In this document: in pieces, positions 1-5,709 of the stretch
Layout of the letters: every line of letters begins with the position of its first letter
How positions within the stretch are numbered: the first letter of the stretch is position 1
Assembly (NCBI GenBank): GCA_030616145.1
Contig: JAUWXU010000018.1
Coordinates: forward strand, 1 to 9,657
Source: Candidatus Omnitrophota bacterium
GTDB taxonomy: Bacteria; Omnitrophota; JAUWXU01
Length of the DNA stretch: 9,657 nt
Direction: 5' to 3'
Program-made: the position numbers and the translations under genes
Notes under the pieces: model-generated
The model's database searches: none
The model's input: the letters and a program-made list of their open reading frames with translations, nothing else
Told to the model about the DNA's origin: nothing

Positions 1-52
1 TTTAACGTAAAAGGATACTCTAGTTTCTGGTTGTTCTGAGTGGAGTAAAGTT

Positions 53-1321
53 ATGAAATGGTCGCAGGCATTTATACCTACTTTAAAAGAGACTCCTTCT
101 GATGCCGAGGTCATCAGCCATAAACTTATGTTGCGGGCTGGCTTACTCAGAAAGCGTGTTTCGGGTGTCTATACCTATTTGCCTCTGGGATTAAAAATTA
201 TAGATAGGGTTACTGATATAATCCGTGAACAAATGAATTCCCTGGGCAGCCAGGAAGTTTTGCTCCCTGCTTTGCAACCTGCGAAGCTCTGGAAGGACTC
301 TGGCAGATATGAACAGATAGGTAAGGTGATGATTCACTTTGTTGACCGACGCGGTAAAGAGATGGTACTTGGGCCAACCCATGAAGAAGTAATTACCGAT
401 CTGGTTAAAAATGAGATTAATTCATATAAGCAACTCCCAATTATTTTATATCAAATTCAAACCAAATTCAGGGATGAACCACGGCCCCGTTTCGGCGTCC
501 TGCGAAGCTGCGAGTTTATTATGAAGGATGCCTATAGCTTTGATAAGGATATCGATGGCCTGAATAAGAATTATTCGAAGATGCACGATGCCTACCATCG
601 CATTTTTGAGCGCTGTGGGTTAAAATTTATTGCAGTCGAGGCCGATTCAGGTATTATGGGAGGAGAACTTTCACATGAGTTTATGGTATTGGCAGATAGC
701 GGAGAGGATTTGATTTTGTATTGTCAGGAGTGTGGTTCTGCAGCCAGCCAAATAAAAGAAGACGAGGCTGGCAGAAAGTGCCCCCGGTGTAGCAAAAGAC
801 TTTCAACAAAGAACGCAATCGAGATTGGTCACATCTTTAAGTTAGGCGTTAAATATTCAGCATCTCTATCTGCCACCTTTCTAAATGAAAAAGGAGAGGC
901 CAAGCCGATTATTATGGGTTGTTACGGGATTGGTGTAAATAGGATTATGGCTGCCGTTATCGAGCAGAATCACGATAAAAATGGTATCATCTGGCCGTAT
1001 CTGATCAGTCCCTATCAAGTCACAATTTTGGCGATAGATGCCTCTTATCAACCGGCTGTTGAGTATGCCGCTCTTCTCTATGATCGTTTGCACAAAGAGA
1101 ATGTCGATGTCCTGCTGGATGATCGCGATGAGAGGGCTGGAGTTAAATTTAAAGATGCTGATTTAATTGGCATACCTTTACAGATTATTATCGGCGGGAA
1201 AACTCTGCAGCAGGGGATGGTTGAGATAAAATTTCGCAGGACTGGCGAGGTTATAAAAGTGAGAAAGGAAGAAGCGCTGGATAAGATCAGAGAGATTCTT
1301 AAAAAAGAAATGGTATCATAA
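53..1321 (+). CDS. proS: Prolyl-tRNA synthetase, compact form without the INS editing domain
   Basis: Charges tRNA-Pro with proline in the cytoplasm (class II aminoacyl-tRNA synthetase). Seen in the 422-residue product: N-terminal catalytic region with the proline-binding loop GPTHEE (107-112), motif 2 around FRDEPRPRFG (139-148), motif 3 at GCYGIGVNRI (289-298), and a C-terminal anticodon-binding domain (about 322-420). Bacterial ProRS of the E. coli type is about 570 residues, with a roughly 180-residue INS domain that deacylates Ala-tRNA-Pro. Here INS is missing: the two flanking sequences are joined by a short linker carrying two cysteine pairs, C224/C227 and C243/C246, which could bind zinc. 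Cis-editing is therefore probably absent. The start at 53 has GGAG at 42-45, 7 bases upstream, and matches the usual N-terminus (WSQAFIPTLKE). The stop overlaps the rimP start by one base, so the two are probably translationally coupled. Confidence 0.97.
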   Translation: MKWSQAFIPTLKETPSDAEVISHKLMLRAGLLRKRVSGVYTYLPLGLKIIDRVTDIIREQMNSLGSQEVLLPALQPAKLWKDSGRYEQIGKVMIHFVDRRGKEMVLGPTHEEVITDLVKNEINSYKQLPIILYQIQTKFRDEPRPRFGVLRSCEFIMKDAYSFDKDIDGLNKNYSKMHDAYHRIFERCGLKFIAVEADSGIMGGELSHEFMVLADSGEDLILYCQECGSAASQIKEDEAGRKCPRCSKRLSTKNAIEIGHIFKLGVKYSASLSATFLNEKGEAKPIIMGCYGIGVNRIMAAVIEQNHDKNGIIWPYLISPYQVTILAIDASYQPAVEYAALLYDRLHKENVDVLLDDRDERAGVKFKDADLIGIPLQIIIGGKTLQQGMVEIKFRRTGEVIKVRKEEALDKIREILKKEMVS

Positions 1322-1785
1322 TGGATAATGAACAGCTGGCCAATGAAATAAAAGGATTGGTTTCTGATATCTTCCAGAGGGAAGGTATTGAGCTCGTAGA
1401 TCTGTCTTACCGTCGGCGTAAGGAAGGAATGGTCTTAACCTTTTTGGTAGATAAACCCGACGGCATTACCCTGGAAGAATGTAGTTGGCTTAATCATGAA
1501 ATAGACCAACTTCTTGATAAATCCGGGATAATGAGTGAACGATACTTGCTTGAGGTTTCATCGCCCGGCCTGGATAGACCACTTCGAACCAGAGAAGATT
1601 TTATCCGGGCTATCGGGAAGCCGGTTAGAATTATTAGCCGTTTGCCGGTGGATGGCAGAGATGTTCACAGCGGTGAGCTCTATGGCATTAATGATCGGGA
1701 TATAGTTATAATTGGCAAAGATAATCTGTCCACCGTTATACCATTTGAAGATATTAGCAAAGCCAGATTGGATATAAAAAATTGA
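1321..1785 (+). CDS. rimP: Ribosome maturation factor RimP
   Basis: Cytoplasmic factor needed for late assembly of the 30S ribosomal subunit. The 154-residue product has the normal family length. The N-terminal alpha/beta domain (about 1-88) ends in the family signature YLLEVSSPGLDRPL (75-88), and an SH3-like C-terminal domain follows (about 93-154). The ATG overlaps the proS stop (TAATG) and has no convincing Shine-Dalgarno of its own, so reinitiation by ribosomes leaving proS is the likely way it is translated. nusA follows 16 bases downstream, giving the conserved rimP-nusA-infB order, which by itself supports the call. Confidence 0.95.
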   Translation: MDNEQLANEIKGLVSDIFQREGIELVDLSYRRRKEGMVLTFLVDKPDGITLEECSWLNHEIDQLLDKSGIMSERYLLEVSSPGLDRPLRTREDFIRAIGKPVRIISRLPVDGRDVHSGELYGINDRDIVIIGKDNLSTVIPFEDISKARLDIKN

Positions 1786-1801
1786 AGGGAGTAGTAACGG
1801 A

Positions 1802-2968
1802 ATGAATGGAGAGCTTTTAAACATTATTGATTCTATTGGACGCGATAAAGGAATTGATAAAGAGATACTTATTCAAGCAGTAGAGGCGGCGTTGATTTCT
1901 GCATTTCGCAAGTCTCTTGGCGGATCAGAAGATGCGACCATTCATATTGATCGTACTACTGGAGAAATAAAGATATTTCAGGGAAAAAAGGAGATTGTCC
2001 ATCATGATTTCGGAAGGATTGCTGCCCAGACCGCCAAGCAGGTTATTATTCAAAGGATCCGGGAAGCAGAAAGAGAAAGTGTTTATGAAGAGTTTAAAAA
2101 GAAGATTGGAGAAATAACCAATGGCGTTGTCCACCGGATTGAACGGGGAAATATCATAGTTGATTTGGGCAAGACCGAGGCGATTATTCCTCGCCGTGAA
2201 CAATCGCGGAAGGAAACTTACAATCAGGGCAGTAGGGTTAGGGCTTATATTCTGGAGGTCAAGAAAACTGCCCGAGAACCCCAGATTGTTCTTTCCCGGA
2301 GGCACTCCTTGCTGGTCAAAAAGTTATTTGAACTGGAGGTACCGGAGATATATGAGAAGGTGGTAGAAATAAAATCGGTTTCCCGGGAACCAGGAGAAAG
2401 GTCTAAAATTGCTGTTTCCTCAAACGATGAAAAAGTGGACCCGGTAGGTGCATGTGTGGGGATGAGAGGCCAGCGGGTTAAAAACGTTATCCGTGAACTC
2501 CGGGGAGAAAAGATAGACATAGTCAGGTGGAGCAGCGATATCGGTACCTATATTGGCAGTGCCTTGAGTCCGGCCGAAATTATCAGCATAAAGATGGATA
2601 AGGATGAAAAGAAGGCCGATGTAATTGTTGGTGACGATCAGCTTTCTCTGGCTATCGGCAAGGGTGGCCAAAATGTAAGACTGGCGGCAAAACTGACCGG
2701 GTGGAAGATCAATATCAGGGGGCAGATTGAACAGATATCGTTAACCGCATTGCCGGGTGTGGGGGCCAAGACCGAAAAGACATTGATTGAAGCCGGATAC
2801 AAGAATGTAGGAGCAATTATTAAGGCAGATTCGGCCAGCAGCTTGGCCAAGGTGAAAGGAATAGGCAAGAAGACAGCGGAGAAGATCTATCAGGCGGCCA
2901 AAAAGTTAAGTACAGGCAGTAAAGGCAGAGTCAGAGAGTCAGAGAGTCAGAGAGTCAGAAGTGCTTGA
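1802..2968 (+). CDS. nusA: Transcription elongation/termination factor NusA
   Basis: Binds RNA polymerase and nascent RNA, and influences pausing, termination and antitermination. Domains seen in 388 residues: RNAP-binding N-terminal domain (about 1-105), S1 RNA-binding domain (about 106-168), KH1 with GMRG at 220-223, KH2 with GKGG at 286-289, then two helix-hairpin-helix units (about 314-333 and 348-367; LPGVG and VKGIG turns). The E. coli-type acidic repeats are absent, as in many bacteria, though an HhH module sits in their place. The start has AAGGGAG at 1785-1791, 10 bases upstream. The oddity is the end: after the HhH domain the last dozen or so codons (RVRESESQRVRSA) are read through four copies of an 8-bp tandem repeat, so this tail looks like repeat-derived sequence rather than a conserved domain. 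Confidence 0.96.
   Translation: MNGELLNIIDSIGRDKGIDKEILIQAVEAALISAFRKSLGGSEDATIHIDRTTGEIKIFQGKKEIVHHDFGRIAAQTAKQVIIQRIREAERESVYEEFKKKIGEITNGVVHRIERGNIIVDLGKTEAIIPRREQSRKETYNQGSRVRAYILEVKKTAREPQIVLSRRHSLLVKKLFELEVPEIYEKVVEIKSVSREPGERSKIAVSSNDEKVDPVGACVGMRGQRVKNVIRELRGEKIDIVRWSSDIGTYIGSALSPAEIISIKMDKDEKKADVIVGDDQLSLAIGKGGQNVRLAAKLTGWKINIRGQIEQISLTALPGVGAKTEKTLIEAGYKNVGAIIKADSASSLAKVKGIGKKTAEKIYQAAKKLSTGSKGRVRESESQRVRSA
2927..2958 (+). repeat. Four perfect tandem copies of AGAGTCAG inside the 3' end of nusA
   Basis: The 8-bp unit AGAGTCAG occurs four times with no mismatch, ending 7 bases before the nusA stop codon. Because 8 is not a multiple of 3, successive copies are read in different frames and the protein periodicity is 8 residues. 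Gain or loss of one copy would change the tail and stop, but all three frames terminate within about 50 bases. The complement of the unit (TGACTCT) appears in the spacer at 3009-3015. Confidence 0.9.
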
Positions 2969-3020
2969 GAGAAATTGATAGAGTTTTTACTTTGATACCT
3001 TGAGTCTATGACTCTTTGAC
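2938..3020 (+). other. Possible stem-loop joining the AGAGTCAG array to the nusA-infB spacer
   Basis: Bases 2938-2952 (two overlapping repeat units) can pair with 3006-3020 (CTATGACTCTTTGAC): 13 Watson-Crick pairs, one G-U and one G-A mismatch across 15 positions, with a loop of about 53 bases. Other repeat copies can replace 2938-2952 in the pairing, so several registers are possible. There is no T-run after the right arm, so it is not a standard intrinsic terminator. The function is unknown. Confidence 0.45.
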
Positions 3021-3067
3021 ATTGATTTATTCGATGTTGATTTAGTAAATAATATAGGTGAGGAAGG

Positions 3068-5002
3068 ATGAGGGTATATCAATTAGCTAAAAAATTACAT
3101 ATAACCAGTCGACAACTTATATCCGAACTCCATAAGTTGAAGGTGGACGTTAAAGGCCATATGAGTTCTATTGATGATGACACTGCCGTTCTGGTTCAAC
3201 AGGAACTCAAAGGCAAAAAAATAGTTAGAGAAAAAAAAGAAAGAAAAAAGACCTTAAAGAAGATTCAGATTAAATTACCTATTATGGTAAATGGATTGGC
3301 TATAAGATTGGGTATAAAGCCTAGTGAGATTCTAAAACGACTTTTAGAATTAAATATCATAGGCAATATCAATAAATCATTGAGCGAAGATGTAATCAAA
3401 CTTATTGCCAGGGAATTTAATTACGAAATAGAGGTTTTACCTTCCGAAGAGGAGGCCGTGTTCATTGAGGAAAAGGATGATGTCTCGAAATTAACCCCTC
3501 GGTCGCCGGTAGTGACTTTGATGGGGCATGTTGATCACGGGAAAACCTCTTTGCTGGATGCTATTCGCGAAACCAATATTACCAGTAAAGAAGCTGGTCA
3601 GATTACCCAGCACATCGGTGCATATAAAGTGCGTTTAAACAAGGGTCAGATCACCTTTTTGGATACTCCGGGTCACGAGGCCTTTACTGCGATGAGGGCC
3701 AGAGGGGCTAATGTTACCGACATCGTGGTATTGGTAGTAGCAGCCGATGAAGGTGCAAAGCCTCAGACTGTCGAGGCCATTGATCATGCCCGGGCCGCTG
3801 GTGTCCCAATCGTAGTAGCTATAAACAAGATAGACCTTCCCGATGCAAATATAACCAGGGTCAAAAGACAAGTTCGGTCCTATGACTTGACATCAGAGGA
3901 TATGGGCGGTAAAACCCTCATGGTTGGTGTTTCAGCCAGGACCAAAGAAGGTATTGACGAACTCTTGGAGGCGTTGCTTCTGGAGGCAGAAATGTTGGAA
4001 TTGAAGGCCAATTTCCATCGGTTAGCTAGAGGAATAGTTATTGAAGGAAAACTTTCAGCCGGGAGGGGACCGGTAGCTACGGTGTTAGTTAAAAATGGCA
4101 CCTTGCATGTTGGAGATGCAGTTATCAGCGGAGTTTATTCCGGAAAGATAAAATCCATGCGGGATGATAGAGGGCAAGCGGTCAAAGATGCTCCTCCATC
4201 TATGCCGGTCGAAATTTCAGGGCTTTTCGGAGTACCTGAGGCAGGAGATGAGTTTATTGTTGTTAAAGACGAAAAACTGGCGAAAGAAATTGCTCAAAAG
4301 CGAAGAATGAAGGTAAGAGAAAAGAAGTTAGGGGCAGTAGCCCGGGTTACCTTGGAGGATATCTATAATCAGATTAAAGAAGGCCAGTTGAAAGAACTCA
4401 AGATTATCATTAAGGCAGATGTCCAGGGTTCTGTTGAGGTCTTACAGGACTCACTCGAAAAGTTAAGCACCGAAGAGGTAAAGTTGAAGATGATTCACGG
4501 AGGAGTGGGCGGGGTTAATGAATCGGATATAATGCTGGCAGCCGCTTCTCAGGCCATTATTATCGGTTTTCATATCAAGAGAGATTTAGCATTAGATGAA
4601 CTGATTGAAAAGGAAAAAGTGGATGTTCGGTTTTATAATGTTATTTATGAGGCCACTAGCGATATAAGAGCGGCGATGGAAGGATTGTTAGAGCCGGGGA
4701 TAAAAAAGGTTTTGGTCGGCCGGGCCGAAGTTCGGGAGATCTTCCGGGTTTCCCGGATAGGAACGGTGGCTGGTTGTTTTGTCAAAAAGGGCAAGATAGT
4801 TCGTAATCTGCGGGGACAGGTCATCAGGGACGGAGATATAATTTACAACGGTTCAATTAATTCCCTGAAACGGTTCAAAGAAGATGCCAAAGAGGTTGAG
4901 GAAGGTTTTGAATGTGGCATTGGCTTTGGTGATTTTGGTGATATCAAGGCCGGAGATATGATTGAGTGCTATCGAATAGAAAAGGTCACCAGGCGCCTGT
5001 AA
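3068..5002 (+). CDS. infB: Translation initiation factor IF-2 (compact form)
   Basis: GTPase that brings fMet-tRNA to the 30S subunit and promotes 50S joining. Seen in 644 residues: two IF2_N modules (about 1-47 and 69-122) joined by a short lysine-rich linker, then the G domain with G1 GHVDHGKT (153-160), G3 DTPGHE (199-204), G4 NKID (253-256) and G5 SAR (289-291), followed by domain II (about 318-405), domain III (about 425-535) and the C-terminal fMet-tRNA-binding domain (about 545-640). It is much shorter than E. coli IF-2 (890 residues) because the long charged N-terminal extension is nearly absent; the core is complete. The start has AGGTGAGG at 3056-3063 just upstream. It lies 99 bases after nusA, as usual, but rbfA does not follow; a hairpin and a tRNA gene do. 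Confidence 0.97.
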   Translation: MRVYQLAKKLHITSRQLISELHKLKVDVKGHMSSIDDDTAVLVQQELKGKKIVREKKERKKTLKKIQIKLPIMVNGLAIRLGIKPSEILKRLLELNIIGNINKSLSEDVIKLIAREFNYEIEVLPSEEEAVFIEEKDDVSKLTPRSPVVTLMGHVDHGKTSLLDAIRETNITSKEAGQITQHIGAYKVRLNKGQITFLDTPGHEAFTAMRARGANVTDIVVLVVAADEGAKPQTVEAIDHARAAGVPIVVAINKIDLPDANITRVKRQVRSYDLTSEDMGGKTLMVGVSARTKEGIDELLEALLLEAEMLELKANFHRLARGIVIEGKLSAGRGPVATVLVKNGTLHVGDAVISGVYSGKIKSMRDDRGQAVKDAPPSMPVEISGLFGVPEAGDEFIVVKDEKLAKEIAQKRRMKVREKKLGAVARVTLEDIYNQIKEGQLKELKIIIKADVQGSVEVLQDSLEKLSTEEVKLKMIHGGVGGVNESDIMLAAASQAIIIGFHIKRDLALDELIEKEKVDVRFYNVIYEATSDIRAAMEGLLEPGIKKVLVGRAEVREIFRVSRIGTVAGCFVKKGKIVRNLRGQVIRDGDIIYNGSINSLKRFKEDAKEVEEGFECGIGFGDFGDIKAGDMIECYRIEKVTRRL

Positions 5003-5003
5003 T

Positions 5004-5039
5004 GTTACATAATGTTACAAAAAGGTAACCTTATGTAAC
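5004..5039 (+). terminator. Strong hairpin right after infB, possible terminator or processing signal
   Basis: Bases 5004-5018 pair with 5025-5039: 14 of 15 positions are Watson-Crick, with one T-C mismatch and a 6-base loop (AAAAAG). It starts two bases after the infB stop and ends 11 bases before tRNA-Ala. Only a poor T-tract (TTCT, 5040-5043) follows and the stem is AT-rich, so intrinsic termination is possible but not convincing. The left arm is itself a direct repeat (AATGTTAC at 5001-5008 and 5011-5018), like the other spacers in this window. Confidence 0.5.
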
Positions 5040-5050
5040 TTCTAAATTGA

Positions 5051-5126
5051 GGGCCGATAGTTCAGTTGGGAGAACGCTACATTCGCATTGTAGAGGTCAG
5101 GGGTTCGACTCCCCTTCGGTCCACCA
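5051..5126 (+). tRNA. tRNA-Ala, anticodon CGC, with encoded CCA
   Basis: A full 76-base cloverleaf can be drawn by hand. Acceptor stem 5051-5057/5116-5122, D arm GTTC/GAAC at 5060-5075, anticodon stem CTACA/TGTAG at 5077-5081/5089-5093, loop TTCGCAT with anticodon CGC at 5084-5086, and T arm 5099-5115 with loop TTCGACT. The discriminator is A5123, followed by a genomic CCA. The acceptor contains a G3:U70 wobble (5053 with 5120), the known alanine identity element, which independently confirms alanine. It reads GCG codons. The terminal A of CCA is also the first base of a downstream octamer repeat. Confidence 0.97.
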
Positions 5127-5149
5127 GAACCACAGAATCACAGAAAGCA
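5126..5149 (+). repeat. Degenerate octamer repeat AGAANCAC, block 1, abutting the tRNA 3' end
   Basis: Three consecutive 8-bp units AGAACCAC, AGAATCAC and AGAAAGCA begin at the last base of the tRNA CCA. The first four bases, AGAA, are constant and the second half varies. A similar four-unit block is found 22 bases further on. Confidence 0.75.
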
Positions 5150-5171
5150 AGTTTAAAAATTCAAGCTTCAT

Positions 5172-5203
5172 AGAACCACAGAACTATAGAAACACAGAAA
5201 GTG
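5172..5203 (+). repeat. Degenerate octamer repeat AGAANCAC, block 2
   Basis: Four consecutive 8-bp units: AGAACCAC, AGAACTAT, AGAAACAC, AGAAAGTG. The first unit is identical to the first unit of the block at 5126-5149, and both blocks end in AGAAAG. The intervening 5150-5171 shows no clear feature. Confidence 0.75.
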
Positions 5204-5221
5204 AGTTAATTAGCCAATGTG

Positions 5222-5240
5222 ATTGCGCAATACGCAATAC
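5222..5240 (+). repeat. Small palindrome and GCAATAC direct repeat upstream of the MetRS-beta-like gene
   Basis: ATTGCGCAAT (5222-5231) is a perfect 10-bp palindrome. It overlaps two adjacent copies of the 7-mer GCAATAC (5227-5233 and 5234-5240). The element is too short to assign a role. It lies about 20 bases before the Shine-Dalgarno at 5261-5267. Confidence 0.5.
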
Positions 5241-5272
5241 ACATAACGAAGCCGAACTACAAGGAGGACGCA

Positions 5273-5593
5273 ATGCTTAAGTTTGATGATTTCAAAAAGA
5301 TGGATATAAGGATTGCTGATATTTTAGAAGTAAAGGACCATCCCAATGCAGACAAACTTTATTTAATAAAAGTTAGATTTGCCGAGGAAGAAAGACAAAT
5401 CGTTGCAGGCATCAAACCCTATTATACAAAAGAAGAACTAGCAGGAAAACAGATAGTTCTTTTGACCAATATCGAGCCGGCCACAATCAGAGGCGTAGAG
5501 AGTAAAGGCATGCTTTTGGCTGCCAATGACGGAAATATTATTTCAGCACTTACTGTTGATAAACCGGTCAATTGTGGTGCCAAGGTATCTTGA
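5273..5593 (+). CDS. Stand-alone tRNA-binding domain protein (methionyl-tRNA synthetase beta-subunit type)
   Basis: The 106-residue product is a single tRNA-binding OB-fold domain. It resembles the C-terminal domain of bacterial MetRS: FKKMDIRIADILEV (7-20), HPNADKLY (23-30), ERQIVAGI (40-47), a central TNIEPATIRGVESKGM stretch (65-80) and a closing proline/glycine segment. In some bacteria (for example Aquifex) this domain is encoded apart from catalytic MetRS as a beta subunit that helps bind tRNA; free homologues such as Trbp111 also bind tRNA as dimers. No MetRS catalytic gene is in the window, so the partner is inferred. I chose the ATG at 5273 because AAGGAGG (5261-5267) is 5 bases upstream and the family begins here; an in-frame ATG at 5219 would add 18 unrelated residues. 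It sits between tRNA-Ala and hisS. CsaA is a related alternative, but the sequence is closer to the MetRS tail. Confidence 0.88.
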   Translation: MLKFDDFKKMDIRIADILEVKDHPNADKLYLIKVRFAEEERQIVAGIKPYYTKEELAGKQIVLLTNIEPATIRGVESKGMLLAANDGNIISALTVDKPVNCGAKVS

Positions 5594-5610
5594 ACAAAAG
5601 GGCATAAGAA

Positions 5611-5650
5611 ATTGGTTAATTGGTTAATTGGTTAAATGGTTAATTGGCGA
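5611..5650 (+). repeat. Tandem octamer ATTGGTTA, about five copies
   Basis: Three perfect copies of ATTGGTTA (5611-5634) are followed by AATGGTTA (5635-5642) and a decayed copy ATTGGCGA (5643-5650). The array lies in the 116-base spacer between the MetRS-beta-like gene and hisS, which holds no other gene. Confidence 0.9.
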
Positions 5651-5685
5651 GTAAATTATTTAATTAACCACTCACCAATTAACCA
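5637..5685 (+). other. Hairpin formed by the ATTGGTTA array and its inverted complement
   Basis: Bases 5637-5652 pair with 5670-5685: 15 of 16 positions are Watson-Crick (one C-A mismatch), with a 17-base AT-rich loop. It is followed by GATTACTGAG, not a T-run, so it is not a canonical intrinsic terminator. It ends 12 bases before the hisS Shine-Dalgarno (5697-5704). Upstream ATTGGTTA copies can substitute in the stem, so the fold has alternative registers. Confidence 0.6.
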
Positions 5686-5709
5686 GATTACTGAGTAGGG
5701 AGGAATTGA

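Noticed and set aside
1..39. Open frame from base 1 to a TGA at 37-39, possibly the end of an upstream gene.
   Set aside because: Only 12 codons are visible and they match no family tail I can recognise; it may be real, but it cannot be supported.
2160..2366. A 68-codon + strand frame inside nusA.
   Set aside because: It lies out of frame within the S1 region of nusA and has an arginine-rich composition typical of a shifted frame.
1925..2671. Several minus-strand open frames across nusA, with similar ones across proS, infB, hisS and aspS.
   Set aside because: They are shadows of well-identified + strand genes, with no ribosome binding site and no recognisable domains.
3016..3053. Perfect TTGACA (3016-3021) upstream of infB, with an AATAAT at 3048-3053.
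   Set aside because: The spacing is 26 bases, too long for a sigma-70 promoter; the best match at the proper distance (GATTTA, 3039-3044) is poor, and TTGACA lies within the octamer-like stretch.
5219..5272. Upstream in-frame ATG for the MetRS-beta-like gene.
   Set aside because: It would read 18 unrelated residues through the Shine-Dalgarno; AAGGAGG at 5261-5267 and the family N-terminus both support 5273.
5047..5280. A 77-codon + strand open frame running through the tRNA and repeat blocks.
   Set aside because: It overlaps the whole tRNA-Ala, consists of low-complexity repeat translation, and has no Shine-Dalgarno.
5611..5650. CRISPR-like array.
   Set aside because: The units are 8 bp and directly adjacent with no spacers; this is a simple tandem repeat, and no cas gene is present.
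5637..5685. Intrinsic terminator between the MetRS-beta-like gene and hisS.
   Set aside because: The stem is good, but it is followed by GATTACTGAG with no T-run.
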